Assembly: GCA_013365365.1 (NCBI GenBank)
Contig: JABVXU010000010.1
Location: 310,001 to 374,000, forward strand
From: Cruorifilaria tuberocauda
Taxonomy: Eukaryota; Nematoda; Chromadorea; Rhabditida; Onchocercidae
Length of the DNA stretch: 64,000 bases
Direction of reading: 5' to 3'
The notes below the pieces were generated by a model. It had not been told where the DNA came from. It worked only from the letters and a program-made list of their open reading frames with translations, and made no database searches. Positions 49,766 through 63,921 of this stretch are shown here, piece by piece; within the stretch, counting starts at the first letter, position 1; each line of letters starts with the position of its first letter. Made by a program: the position numbers and the translations under genes.

Positions 49766-50789
49766 GGAATGATAAATGATCCATATTAAATTCATATAAG
49801 TGATTTAAAATTCTCAGCAGCGTTTCCTTCTTAACAACAATTAATATATACGATGTTCTCCAAATTCTTTTATTGTAATGATTATAATAAATTCCTCAAC
49901 TTTCTTAGACCTGAATTCTTCTAAAACATATCTATATTCCTTTGCACTACAATATTTCTTTTTTTGCTATGTTTAATTCATTCTACTTTTGAATATATTT
50001 TAGAATAAGAATTCTTTTATTAATATTTTATAGTTGTCTTATTTTACGATAAGAAATACTTTGACAGTTCGCAGTTCTTGCGTAGATTCTCAATTCGAAT
50101 GCATTTCTCCACTCTGTCTTCTTCAAACAGGATATGATGCTCTCAATCCATCGTTCCACAAGCCCTTCATTGTTTCGGAAATCGAAATTATAATGAAAAG
50201 TAACTGTAATCATCTCAAAACATTGCATTCACAAATAAAATATAAAACGAATGCCTTGAAGTATCAACGTTCTAAAGTATTAACCATGAAATCTAAAAGT
50301 TAACAAACAAGCCAATCAACAAACCGGTAAAAGGTTTCTCTTACTTTTGGGTATCATATGAAAATCACATCCTATTTTTCCGAAATCAATTCGAAAAAGT
50401 TAAAAGTTCCGATATATTTCGAGTGGAAAACTCTGTAGGGCTGCAGGATGGACGGAAACCTGAATAGGTAGCTCTTAATCGGAAACGCATACTGTCCGGT
50501 CAATCAATTGGAATGGATACGTTGTAATTATCACTATTTAAATTAGCGCGAAAAGATAAGTTTTGGCATCATGTCAAGAATTCATATTCGTATTTTCTGA
50601 TTGTCCGGTGAGCGATCTGAGTGCAGGGGAATTTCATCGAGGTAGTTCTTGTTTATAGGTCAAGAGAAAGGTCGTCCAGATTGTGCAGACTGGTAGTTTA
50701 TCCTAGTTAATTCGTTATATTTTCAGGTTGTTTAGCCTTCTTCCTAGGCATATTGATTGCAAGACATCTCCAGCATTCATTCTTTCGAA
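49766..50789. other. Intergenic, upstream of NUP98-96
   Basis: About 1 kb separates the stop of the secreted-peptide gene from the NUP98-96 start. Overlapping frames on both strands at 50028-50303 are shadows of each other without support. The last 350 bp are less AT-rich, as expected for a promoter or 5' UTR. Confidence 0.5.
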
Positions 50790-53700
50790 ATGTTTGGAAA
50801 ATCGCCTTTTGGTTCATCCAATACATCTGCCTTTGGCGGTAAGTTCCATCCGGTTTTCAAGATTTCAAGGAAAGCGCTGTATTGCTGTCCTTCTGAATGA
50901 AAGAAAGATTTCAGCCCATAGAAAGGTGTGATGAACCTGCTCTTTATGATGGTACCATCTAAAATGAAGCAATTTTTTACTTTTTGCCTGTCTGCCTCTC
51001 TTCTCATCGATTACCAATTTCTTTTATGCTTTGACAGTTTACGTTTCAGTTTTGAGAATTCTATTTTTTCCGTATGCGAATTTCCTGTATATTTTCTAGA
51101 TGCGTATAGAAATTTCATGAGTCGCAAGATCTTGTGTTATATTACTCCCTACGTAATGTTTTTATCATTGTAAAATTTTCATTGTAGCGGGCAGTTCACT
51201 GTTTGGATCATCCACTAATCGACCAACAACAGGATTTGGCGCACAAACAACTACGCAGAACACGGGTTTATTTGGACAGAAATCTATTTTCGGTTCTCCT
51301 GGCCAGTCAACATCACTTTTCGGTAAAGTTGATTTAATTGGCATGAGAAAACAGAAGTTTTAAAGTTACGGAATGAAACCAAACTTGAACTGTTATGTGA
51401 GATAGTGATAGCTCAAATTAACACTGTTCTAGGAAGCACGCAACCTGTTTCCTCTGTTTCTTCATCAATATTTGGTCAGTCAAAACCACTCTTTGGTGCA
51501 TCGTCGACAACGCAAACAACAGGTTTCGGTGGTACTACATCATTGTTTGGTTCAACTCAGTCGACACAACAAACTAGTGGTGTTTTTGGATCAACTTTTG
51601 GAAGTATAGACTTTTGTTTCTTGTTGAGACTTTAGGAGATGTTAGATTGGATAGAAGCTTGAGATGTGTTTTTTATCTCTGAAAAACGAAAATTACGATG
51701 TATTACAGCATCAGTCATATCTGGTACAACCGTTAAATTCGAACCTCCTACTTCTACCGATACAATGCTCCGTAATGGTACTAATCAAACGATTAGCACG
51801 AAACACATATGTATTACTGCCATGAAGCAATATGAAAACAAAAGTTTGGAGGTTTATGATTTAGAATATTTTAATTTTGTTTGCTGGTGACAATAATTTT
51901 TATATTATAAGTTCATTTTTATTAATTTTGCTGATGCTATTTCACAGACTTTAGAACATAAGTGAGATTCCTCAGCATAACATCCGTATCTTTTAACAAA
52001 AATATATAAACAAAAATAAAATAAGTAGAATTTAAATATTTAAACTTATAATTCATATAGGAATTGCGATGTGATGATTACTTGGCAAATAGAAAAGGTC
52101 CTCAGAGTGGTGGTTTGGTATTCGGTCAGACTTCACAACCTTCTTCGTCGTTATTTGGCTCTAGCACAACTACAACTCAATCTTCGATTTTTAACCAAAA
52201 TAAACCACTCTTTGGAAGCAGTATGTCTCTTTGGCAATTAATACTTTAGTTAATTCATATACTTGATGAGCTTAGTAAAGCCTGCATATTGTTTCGAGAG
52301 ATTTATTTTTATATTTTTGATTAGTTGCATAGCTATATCATCTTCGGAATGAACACATGGGATCATAAATGATTTGTGTGCTTATTTATGAGAACTTTTA
52401 GCCTCGACTGGTTTCGGTGCTACAACCACAACTTCATCTGTGTTGTTCGGTACCCCAACAACCACTACATCAATCTTCGGCAGTAAACCAGCAAGTGGAG
52501 GATTGTTTGGTCCTTCCGCTGCAGCATCGCCATTTGGACAAACTCAGACTAGCACAGGATTGTTTGGCGCTAAACCATCGACGGTTTGATTCATTTGCTT
52601 TTATCTGTTATTTTGGTCGTGCATTTCTCCCATTCAAAATATCGTTACAGTGTTCAAATCGTCCGTGACTTGTTGAAAAATTTTCTAGCAACCAAAAGTA
52701 ATTATAACACACCAAAAACATCCAGTTATAAGAGAAGTTTGATTGTATTTCTTTTAAGATTTAATTTTGGTTCTATTTCATTCTTCGTCTTCCTTTTATT
52801 CCGTCAAAGAATTTTAATTAAGTAATTTCAGGGTTTCGGCACTCAAAGTTCGTCACTTTTTGGTGGACCAGCTTTTAGCACTGCTACATCCTCATCAAGC
52901 CCATTCACATTTGGCAACAGCACGGTGAGAGAATAATTCATGCCTTTATTTTGAATACTGTAGTTTATATCAATGTGATTGTAATGCAAGAATGATTTAA
53001 CTTATGTTCATTAGGAAGTAGTGTCATGCTCCATCATGCTCCATTACTGAAGAATGGAATGCCATGATCATTATTTAATAAGTTTTTAAGGAGAATCTTG
53101 ATAGCATTACTTGCTTTTTTCCAACATATAACTGATTCATTTTTGATAAATTCGTCGTATGATTTTCAGCAACCTGCAACATCAACTGCTTCAACGAGTC
53201 TTTTTGGTGCCAAACCATCTACTTCAGGTTTCGGTGCTTTCGGTGCATCAACTTCCACGACTTCACCCTTTGGTATGTATTGTCAAATACTGTTGTGATT
53301 CTTACATGAATTCAAAAGTTTTTTAATTTCTTTTCATTTTCTTTGCTAAAAAAATTTTAAGAAAAAAACGTTTAGGCACTCAATCAACAGGTGGACTTTT
53401 CGGCTCGAAACCAGTGACTGGTGGATTATTTGGCTCGAGTACAGGTCTATAACGTTGGAAAAAATTACTTTATATAATCAAAATGTTTCAGATCTCTAAT
53501 AATTGTTGGTGTTTAGGAAGTCTTTTTGGACAAGCTGCCCCTTCCTCAACGCCGTCATTATTCGGATCATCTGCATCCAAACCAACTAATTCCTTATTTG
53601 GTTCAACTGCAGTACAACCTGGTGAGTATCTATGTGCAGGAATCTTGTAGCTGTTTGAAATCATAGGAAGAAGAAATTCAAACAGAAAATAACGTTTTCG

Positions 53701-56700
53701 ATGTCTTGCAGTTTTCGGTTCCACACAACAAGTGGCTGGTGGTAATTTGTCGTCAGCGGCACCCATTGTTTTGGGTGCTGATTTTGATCAATGGCAAATT
53801 GAAAAAGCAGTAATCGAAGCACAGTTGGCAGCTAGTCCTTATGGTGACAGTCCACTATTAAAACTTCTAACAACTGAATCACAAGAGAAATCAAATATTC
53901 CTAATCCAGTCAGGTTAGACCGAAATATTTATTTTCCCTTTTATTTCATAATTTTCATTAACAAACTTTGTTTCATTTAAGACAATCTCCTTTTTCAAAT
54001 CATTTGATAATTACTCAATTATACATAATTATATGTCGCGAACTATTTATCAGGATTTTTTTTGTTTTTACTTTTTGACAACTACTTTCTGACTACTTTC
54101 AAACCGTTTCGTGGGAAATTTTCTTATTTCTAATTACTATATTATTTTTGTATAAATTACTTCTAAAACATTCATTTTTCATTACTTTTTAGCGTGGAGC
54201 GGCAAATTCGATTTTTGGCTTCAAAGAAAGATGCAGGTGCTGTGACAACAACAACACCGAGTGGACCACTTGCACTGGGTTCAATACCTTCTGCTGCATC
54301 ACGTATCAGACCTTCAGTTTCCAAATTCCGGGACAGTATCGGAGATTTCACATATCACTCTATGTTTTTACCACCTGGCCTTAGAGGGAGTAATAGAAAG
54401 AATTCATCATTGAATCTTGATAGCGCCACTAATCAGTATGTTTTTTGTTCTTCAATTAAAAAAAGTTTCTTGTGAAATTTAGGTGATGAGATTTCTAAAT
54501 TCTCTTGAATGATAAACCAGAAGAGTTCCCTATCGTTTAAATTGGAATTATTGACATTGAAGCTAATGAGCTACTCGGAATGTTTCTTTCAGTTCATATA
54601 GCACTAATGGTTCTTCGCCATCGGTAGATCCTTCAAACTTTTTGGGGACAAACAGTGGTCAGTCTTCGAAATCAAAAAGCAACTCAAATGTTAAACGACT
54701 TGATCTCAGTGTTCTCCATAAATACATGGTACTAAATTAAATTTGATGAAAATTCAATAGGTTTATACATAGATCTGTGTTGCATCGATCATCGTAAGTA
54801 TATCATGTCATAGATTCATATTGCATCGACGGGTATCTCATACTTATGAAGCATATAATTTATTTTAAAAAAACGATAATTAATTGGGGAATGGAAAGGT
54901 AAAACTATTTATAGCAGGAAAATCGACGGAATTCTACTAACTCGATAACCATGTCATCTTCATCAGTGGTACAAACTGATGGAGATAATGAAACGACTGA
55001 TAATTCACGAATTGCAACAGTTTCAAAGGTAGATACTGTAAGTCTTTTTTACGGAAAATTAAAAAAATAAATCAAGATTTATATAGTGCTAATATTCTCG
55101 AAAAATTTCCAGCGATCAGCTACTGCCGAACTGGCAACGACGGGGCGGAGAACAGGTGTTTCATTCATGTTGCCATCTTCGGAAAATTTGTCAGCTGATA
55201 GTATAGCAGATGGAGAGGGACGGTCGACCAGTTCTCACTCTATTCTGCAGCGGGCTACCGAAGTATCTTTGTCAATGGTTTTATTAGAGTCATATTCTTA
55301 TCTATTTATTGGTTATCAAGATGATCAGCAATCCCTTAATAATCCACATCCTTTTGTAATTCCAAATTTGATGCGGATTTTTTCGAGATGATCAGTTATA
55401 AAGTTGTTCAGTTTATATGGTTGGTATATCGTAGGCGAATTGCTGCCGAAAAAAAAATTTTTATAAGTAACCAGTTCAGGCGCATTCCGAAGAAGAGAGC
55501 ATCAATACTTCATTGAATGTAACTAACAACAACGCTACCAATTTTTCCTCTGAAAATATTATCTTGCGTCCTGTCCATCCAGCAGGTATAATTTTAACAA
55601 GGTAGGTTTTTTAATTTTTTTCAGGATATCTTGTCTTTTTCAAGTGCCAGTAGATTAGAGTTACATTTATTATAGGCGAGATTATGAATGCGAACCATCG
55701 CTGGACGAACTTGCAGAAATTGCGCTAAAGAATAACGGTATCTGTCATATTGAAAGTGGCTTTACGATACGTCGACTCGCTTTTGGAAGCGTTTTCTGGC
55801 CTGGACCATTCGACTTGCATGATGTTAATTTGGATAAGGTTTTAACTCTTCATTATTTCCACAATGAATGAAGTAATCTGGACCAATTTTCCAAAAACAT
55901 TTGATGTTTTGCAGCTTCGCAGTTGGGAAATACGGTTCTTCTTTTTATGCTAACGTCAAACTTTGTTTCAGGTAGTACACTTTCGTCAGCATGAAGTGAT
56001 TGTGTATCCTGATGATAATTCGAAACCATCAGTTGGACAGGAATTAAATCGATTTGCAGAAGTCAGCTTAGATAGAGTATGGCCTCGCGATAAGAAAACC
56101 AGGGAATATATCACGGTTTGTTTTGAGCATCATCAATTGATATTGTTATGTGCAAAAAAAATAATTTCAGGGTTTGTTTATTAGAATTCAGTTTTCAGCA
56201 ACTATAGTAAATATAAAGTTTATTATTGAGGATCCTCTCCGGCTGGAAGAAATGGGCTACCGGGCAAAATTAGAACGTGCTTCGTTGAAAATGGGAGCAA
56301 AATTTAAGGATTATCGTCCCGAAACAGGCACTTGGGTTTTCACAGTACCGCATTTTACCAAATACGGATTGACGGTTAATTTTATTTTTTATCAGTAATA
56401 AATATCTCTTGTGCGGTTATATTTTTCTTTTTATTTGTAATTTTGTTTTATCATTCCACTGCAATATCCTCAGTGAATTTGCTTATACGAAAACTAAAAT
56501 ACTTTTGCCAAAAATGTTTTTTTCAACCAGTTATCAAGTTCACCCTTTCAAAATGTTGCGAATTTTTAAGGAAGATGATGATAATGATATTGATGAGACG
56601 CAGTTGAGGATAGCCTTCAAAGCCAGTAGAATCCAAAACGCTGTGCAGCGCGCCAAGTTACCGAAAGTGAAAATTGCTGATGAAGATGATATTGGCAATT

Positions 56701-59700
56701 TAACGGTACCGGATGTTTCTGCAAATGAGGGCCTTCAAGTAAAATTAAATAGTATTGAAAACCCAGAAAATAGGTAGCAACTTTTGCTTAGTTAGTGGTA
56801 ACTCAACTTTTTTGAGGTTTTTTTTCCAATAGAGACTTAGTGAAGTGTGAAGAATACAGCGATTCAAAATGTATCATTCTTTAAGCGATGATCGATATTG
56901 TTATAAATGTCTGTCGAGAAAATCGAAATTTTTTTAACTTATTCATTTTAAAATTTAATTTATAAATCATTTTTTTTGTACAACACGTCCTACGGTTTTG
57001 TTATGTGGTGAAATTTTCATTTTTTAGGACCATCGACAAGAACTGAAACAGATTGATCCAATGTTTTTTTCTCGTGGATTGGGTGGAATCAACGGTACAG
57101 TATTTTTGTTTTATTTATAATAATTAATCACTGATCATTCGTGTTTCTATGACTCTCTTTAGTTATAAATTTACAGGTTATGGAAAATCATTTGTTGAAC
57201 AGAGTGCTTTCTTTGATACATATGCTGCAGATGACTCTATTCGGATGTCAGAAACGGAACATAAAATGGAACTTTGTGATAATAAAGCAGTTCTAGGTTT
57301 ATCTGAAGTTCATCGTAATTTCATGTTAACCTGGTTGTTTATATTATTACAATTTATGATAGTGATGATGCATTTGTCAGAAATTTGTGACAACGAAATC
57401 GGAAAAAACACAAGATTTTTCTTTTGGCTTACGGTTTTGACAGATGCTTTTTCTAACTATTTTTGTGTTCGAAACAATTTCGATGTAAAAAATTATGATT
57501 TTGCAGATGATTTGATGGGTGATTCACTGATGATTGATGCAGAAGAACAAGAAGATAGCACAAATCAATTGCAAATGCGTCTTATTCATCCGGTTAATGA
57601 AATAAAAACTTTTTTTAAAGAAGGTGAACAAGTAATCATGAAAATAGCGAAAAGAACCGGGACATTTATAGATGGTTCGTTAATGAACGGAAGATGTGCA
57701 CGTGTGGGTTGGAATCATGGTTAGTTAATTTTTTAGGGTTTCGGAATTATATAAGTCATGTAGTTGGAGACTCAAAGTAAAATTTTTCAAAAAAAATTAA
57801 AACTTTAGGAAACTTTCTATATCACTGCTGAGTGTTTTCTTGCTTTTGTTGAATCTGTAAATAGATTAGATCTGTTTGGCTTCCAGGATAAAATAATGGA
57901 AATTAGTTGCTTAATTCAAACTTGATTGATAGCGCTGTCCAAAATTCAGAAACCTTTCATTGGTTCACTCATTAGATCTTCTTTTCGACTTGCTCAAAGC
58001 CGTAATGTTCACTTCCCAAATTGAATTTTTTGCTTATTTTGCAGTGCGTTAATGGTCCATTCATTTATTCATTTGTTTGTTTTCTTAAAATGGTTTTAGC
58101 ATGGTATAGTGTTAGAAAAAGTTTGAAAATCGAGATTCTTTTTTTGCAGGACGAATACACTGGATGAGCGATATTCCCAATTCATTATCAGTCCGGTGTC
58201 TTAAGCTTCACTGTATCAATCAAGTGCCTACCGTAAATTTTTTTAATTCCTGATCACGAAATATTAGGCCACTTACTCCAATTTTTTTAATATGAGTTTA
58301 GATGTTCGGTCATTTCAGGAATATATTATTGATCTGCTCCTAAAAATTGAATCTATGGGCAAAATAATGAGTGATGAAGATACCGAAAATTTTATGTTCC
58401 AGAATGTTTCACAAAGGAAACCAGATGGGGTAAGCTCACTTTTTTTCGAAAATAGCAGTATCGATAATTTCTTTTTTTTTTTTGTAGAAACAAATGGCAT
58501 GTTATAATTCGATTTATTTATAGGAGTTTTCTGATTTAATAAGTTATTCCTTGGCGGCATCGCGATCCAATGATATGTCACATGATTCGAATGTTTTGGA
58601 ATTATGTGATGCTCTTTTTGGTTCGCAAATCACAGGTGCTTTATCATTTTATCTTTATCTAATTAAGTCGATCTTTTGTTTTCGTTTTCATTATCTACTT
58701 TCGTTCATCAAAAGCTTGTTCCAAATGAAGTCAATCTTAAGTTATCTAAACATGTCCTGCATTTCAGCTGATACCAATTATACGAGAATATTAAATCGTC
58801 GTGAAGAGGTTGCTAAATGGCTACAAAAATACATGAAATCTATTGAACAACATGGAAAGTTACCACCTTCGGGTCCTGCTAAAATCCTTCACTTATTATT
58901 AATTGGTGATTTGGAAAATGCAATACAAGAAGCTGTAGAAAGCAATTACCCTCATCTCGCTTGTGGTTTGTCAGTATTTAAGCACACTAACAGAGCAGCT
59001 TACAAAAATCAGGTTCACATTTATTTGCTGTTGTGAAAAATTTTTTTCGCTGCACTGTTCTTAGTATCATCGAGATTAAATTTGGCAAAAAGCGTGAGTT
59101 TACTAAAAATGAAATGATTTTTTTACATTTAAAGGTAGCAGTATTGAGTTGTGCAGTATGATATTTTATTTCTTTATCATCATTCCTTATTTTAGATTGA
59201 ACATTGGAAGGAAACAAAGGAGTGTAAATTTATTGACGAGAAAGTGCTGAAAATTTATCTTTTGATGGCGGGAGAAATGCAAGCTGAAATAAATGGCAGA
59301 AAGATCTTTGTAAATGATGGTTTAGATGGATTACAAGTTAGTTTCATTTAAATTCCCACTTATTTTGCTCTCTGTACTTCGTATTTTTCATTTGCATCTG
59401 GGTGCAAAAAAAGTAAACTATAGTGCCAAAGTTTGGTTAATTTAGTAGCGACTTTTTCATTCATTTGCTTTGTTTTATATAAAAATGTCGTCCTTTTTAG
59501 GCATTATGTACATTTATTGTATATTTTGATCCGTTCGACACTTCATTAAAATATGTGCTACATGCTTTCGAAAATGATTTGAAGGCGCGTAAGGCAGAGC
59601 ATACATTGAAGTGCAATATTTTTTACAATCTTATTCAATTGGCTTGTGATCCCAGTCAGTCTATGGAATTCATTCTAGAACCTGATTGCACTGCCTTAGA

Positions 59701-61427
59701 TCCCATGGATTATCATTTATGGTTCGTCCTGATTTTCTAAATTTCAAAAATGAATTGGTACTCTTTAATCTTTATTCCAAGAGGAAAGTGGGAGGGAGTG
59801 GAGGGAGAAAATTGGAAATTGTCGAAGAACTTGTTCATAGTGCAAATCCGTATTTTAGATTTAGTTATTTTGCGTTCTTTTTTTTCCTTTCTTTTCTTTC
59901 GAGAAATTTTCTAGTTTTTGCTTCTATAAAAAAAATATTTGCAGCTGGCATTTATGGTTCATCTTGCGAGTTTTGGGATTTGAACATCCCTCAGAATCTG
60001 CTGAACATGCACTTCATATTCGTTATGCTGAACAGCTTTGTCAAATGGAGCTGTACTATCTCGCGGCAGTTGTACTAATGCATATATCTGATTTGCAAAG
60101 GTATGATTTATAAAATTTGTTTTGAGAACAAAACCGTTTGTAGACTCATGATTGACAGCAGGGAATAAGTTATAAACTATTAAGCATATTCAACATCGTT
60201 CTGTATGTTTGATGGCATTAATTATAATCCTTATATAAAATACTTGAAATTGTTAGTCGAAATGATGCTTTGATCGGTCTTGGTGATCGAATTGCGGACA
60301 AAGCTGATGAGGAAACTTACGCAAAACTATCAACTATAGCTCGCTTACCGGATAGCGTTATTGCTCGGTCAAGGCAAGTTTTTTGATTGTTTAATCATTT
60401 TTTTTTTATTGTTAGCTTATAGGGTCTGAGAGGACATCTTAGTTCTTTGATTGTGAAATGTATCTGTTATTCTCTCAAGTTGTTGTTTCAGGTACATGCA
60501 GGCGAAATTGGAAGGTGATGAAACTAAAATGTGTTTATACGCTTTGCAGGGAGGCATGCTCGAAGAAGCGCATTCTCTTTTCTTCGAAAAAGTTGCACCT
60601 AAGATGATTATATCAGGTTTTTCAGTTTCCTTTTCTAAAATGGTTAATCTTTACATTTTATGTGCAAAAGGGTTTTTTTATTATTTCGTATGAAATGCAC
60701 AAATATTGTGGCCATCATCAAATCAAGCATAATGGATTACACTAGGAGATTGTGTGCAATTATTTATAAAATTAAAAAATAATATGATTCAATACTTATT
60801 TTGCAGATGAATACGAATGCCTGGGTCAGTTTGGTGATTTATTTGAGGTGATGAGTGATCGAATACCAGCATGGGGTCCAGGAGGGCAAATTTTTACCGA
60901 TTTTTATCATATTAAGAAAAAACTGGAGGAAATCGGAAGTGATGAAGAGGTAAGTGTGGCCATTATAAACAATTGATTTTCAGTTCGGATTTTCGACTGT
61001 AAATTCAAATAATATTGAACTGAAATTATGTTGGTCAGTGATTTTTGATAGTTTTTTTACCGCAGGTAAAAGAAATCATCGAATGGGCGCATTCACTTGA
61101 GTTGCGATTAGTCGCAATGCCTGTAACCAATCCCGTGCAAAGGTTGATACAACTTTTGTTAAGTTTTAAAATTGTATGCTTTCAATCTTCTCTCAATTTT
61201 CTGTATCTGAATGCTCAAATCAAACTTGTTCCAGACTAGCTGCAACGATAATGTCCAAATACGTTTTCAAATTAATTTATGGTTACGAAGGTACTGAAAC
61301 TGAAAATTTGCCGTTAAATTATGAAGATAAATTGGAAATTGTCGGTGATTTGGAATTTCTTCCGAGTTTTCCTATGGCTAATACTACTTCTTCAACACCG
61401 ACCCTGAGTTGCACTAATAATGATTAA
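50790..61427 (+). CDS. NUP98: Nucleoporin NUP98-NUP96 autocleaved precursor
   Basis: The precursor is split by its own autoproteolytic domain into FG-nucleoporin NUP98 and scaffold nucleoporin NUP96. I join 35 exons from 50790-50838 to 61235-61427. All are in phase and give 1641 residues. The N-terminus [17 protein letters not shown] starts the FG/GLFG repeats. Exon 4 (51709-51851) is the GLEBS motif that binds Rae1/Gle2 ([32 protein letters not shown]). The autoproteolytic domain spans exons 16-19 (55480-56374): [53 protein letters not shown]. The cleavage site reads HF/T, where the family has HF/S. NUP96 helices follow (residues about 873-1641), including [15 protein letters not shown] and [15 protein letters not shown]. 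The intron after exon 31 has a GC donor. An AATAAA is at 61974. The C. elegans counterpart is npp-10. Confidence 0.96.
56357..56374 (+). other. NUP98 autocleavage site with Thr (HF/TKYG)
   Basis: The codons CAT TTT ACC AAA TAC GGA encode H-F-T-K-Y-G, about residues 871-876. Family members carry H-F-S-K-Y-G, with Ser as the attacking nucleophile. Thr has the same hydroxyl and can serve in other autoprocessing proteins. Confidence 0.9.
60374..60379 (+). other. GC-AG intron donor (GCAAGT) in NUP98-96
   Basis: The exon ends CGGTCAAG at 60373 and the intron begins gcaagt. The next exon at 60492 starts G-TAC-ATG-CAG, which needs two carried bases. The nearby GT (phase 0) would give a rapid stop. 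Confidence 0.85.
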
Positions 61428-62457
61428 TGATTTTCACCTTCATAATTTTTTCACTGCTACCAAATCTTTCCGTATATCAACTGTTGTGAACACTTTGAAC
61501 TGATGGACCAGACCCATTTTTAATTATTTTAGAATTTCATTATAAGTTCCCCTTCGATTGTTTCCGAAGCTATTCATGTTGTTTACAGAGTGCGCGAAAC
61601 TTTGAATTCCTCAAACATTAATAGCAACTGGTGTTATTATTTCTAATTTAAATTTTCGCGCATTTTTTTCATTAGACGTTGTATTTTTTTAAGAACTGCA
61701 AGAATCACTACGAAGTGACATTTAAATTGTTGATTTATATACACCTCGGATGGAATAGGAAACATTTTGGATGCTTGTTTTTCTTGCAAAAGAAAACAAG
61801 ACATAGTATATACTGCGGTTTGTAACGCTGTTTGTCGTTAATTTCTTTCTTATAATGACAAATTCAAATATTGCAGTTTACATGTTGTCATATATTTCAT
61901 ACATTGTATTTTAAAAGGTTTATTCGGTTTGTCGCTCTTTATTTGTTTTTTTCTTATTTGCCTTTATTGGTTCAATAAATAAAGTCACAGTCATTTCTCC
62001 AGTCAATAGTATTTAAGAGTGAAATCTGCGAATGCAAAACTGATAACAGGCGAAAGCGGAATATTCACTGTTAAAGGAACTTTGTGCTAATGAAACAGTC
62101 CACTAAGATGATGGTTTGAGTGATGTGTGAATGCATCGTCCCTGCAGATCTGCTTATATATTCGACAAACTGTTTAAACTTTACCAGTAGAGCTATTCGT
62201 CTTTTTTTCGCCTCCACGTGCTTAGCAGACGGTCTCAGCTAGACATATTACGAAGTGGCGCAAACCAAATCATCTTCCCGCAGCGGAGCGGTCTCGTATT
62301 TTTTTCGGAACAAGTGTTCTGAAACTTTTTGTTCCACTTTAAGACCTGTTCTATCTCTACGAGTAGTTTTCATCTAAGCTTGGAAGTTTTGTAAATCTTT
62401 AACTCTACCATTTTGTGCTTAAAGTATAACCATTTTTCATTGTAGCACTTGGATGAA
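61428..62457. other. NUP98-96 3' flank and CDC16 upstream region
   Basis: It contains a polyadenylation signal AATAAA at 61974-61979. From about 62100 to 62350 there is a less AT-rich stretch that probably holds the CDC16 promoter. No exon was recognised. Confidence 0.6.
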
Positions 62458-63921
62458 ATGGTGGGTAGAAATGCGATGAAACAGCGACCCATATCGGCGC
62501 GTGAATCAACCATAAAAGATCTTGTACAATCACCCACATCATTACCTACGAGCAGCACGTAAATTTATTTATTCACTTCCAATGCATCTTTTATTCTTGA
62601 GCATATTTGTCAGTTCACATAGGATTATTTCATGGAAGAAATGTAATGGTACTATATGCTTACCTAACAGTGATATGTCATGTCCATTTCTTGGTTGCTG
62701 AATAGTGAAGAAACTTTAAATTTTGTCTAAATTTGACAAACAAACGGAGGAATTGGGTTTATGAAATTAAATAAGCTATGTGTTAATATATTGAGTACAT
62801 TCCGTACAGTAGACATCACACATTACTTTGTCTATTGGTTGTTAACCCTCTTCTGTAAGAAACAGAACTCTTACCATTCGTATCAAGTTTCTGTATATCC
62901 ATCAAAGTTTGGAACATCTTAAATTTAATTTTGAATTATCTAATAATTTATCTTTTGATTTCTTTTCTTCCTTTCAGATCTGCGCTGTCAACGCCAGTGG
63001 ATGCTTCATCTCGAGTACTTTTAACAAGTGATGGGCAATGTGAATTTAGAGAAATAGATAATCTAATTCAGAGGTACTTAACAAGCGCACAGTATAAAAC
63101 CGCATTGTTTTGGGCGGATAAACGATTAGCATTATGTCGGAGGAATGGATCCCAACCATCACTCGTTGATATGGCTCGGTTTATCAAGGTTTGTGAATCA
63201 AAGTATTAAATTTTATGATTTGTTGACGTACCTAAAATTTAATATATTATTCTGCAGTTAGAAATAAGCATCTCAAATAGAGAGGTATTGCAAAGTTCGT
63301 ATACAATTGTTCAAGCTCGAAATTTGTAAGAAAACTCTGAATTATAATAGAATGCATAGCCTTTGAAAATCTTGGAACTTCTTATTGGTGGGTGGATATT
63401 ATGCTAATCAAGTACGTAATTTTTTTATTTATATTCCACTGAAATATAGTAATTTTTAAAACATTTTTTGAAGGTTTTGGCAGCTGCTGGAGAATGGACA
63501 CGTTTGATGGCTTACTGTGATCGTCATGAACTTATAATGAAACACATATTTTTTGCTTACTTTTATGTAAATGCGCTTTATAAGAGGAAATTATTTCTCG
63601 ACATACTCAAATTAAAATTGGGAACTGGGGTAGGTTTTTTTTTTATATTTCTTATCTCAATTTCCTATCGCTTTAATATTTCTTAGCATCCACGTTTTTA
63701 TAAGTATTGCAAAAGCGAGATTGATTTATATGAGTAATAAGATATTGGTTTCCCATTGCAGAAATTTCGAACATACAATTAATAATTCTGCTTTTTTAAA
63801 GGATCGGTATGATCTCATATTTTCCATTATGCCCAATATGGTTCAACTTTCCAAACCAAAGTCTTTCGCCTCAAGTTCTGAAGAAACAGCTGAGCTTGAT
63901 AAAATGTCAGAAGATTTGCAG
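62458..63921 (+). CDS. CDC16: APC/C subunit CDC16/APC6, 5' part (runs off the window)
   Basis: CDC16 is a TPR subunit of the anaphase-promoting complex, the E3 ligase that triggers anaphase (emb-27 in C. elegans). Five exons are in the window: 62458-62558, 62978-63188, 63474-63629, 63687-63733 and 63762-63921 (gtgaca donor, phase 0). They encode about 225 residues. The N-terminal TPR signature is clear: IDNLIQRYLTSAQYKTALFW, ADKRLALC, then AAAGEWTRLMAYCDRHELIM and KHIFFAYFYVNALYKRKLF. It compares with YRTALFWADK of the human protein. The N-terminal 45 residues are a low-complexity Ser/Thr/Pro leader. An in-frame TAG just upstream supports the ATG at 62458. A possible 27-nt exon at 63258-63284 was left out because the family alignment is better without it. 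Downstream TPRs lie outside the window. Confidence 0.87.

Noticed and set aside
57149..57724. Single 191-codon frame in NUP98-96 taken as one exon
   Set aside because: The middle (about 57297-57506) is hydrophobic and unlike NUP96. Donor G/gtttat and acceptor ttgcag remove it in phase.
63258..63284. Possible 27-nt exon in CDC16
   Set aside because: It is in phase and has splice signals, but direct joining of the flanking exons matches the TPR spacing of CDC16 better.
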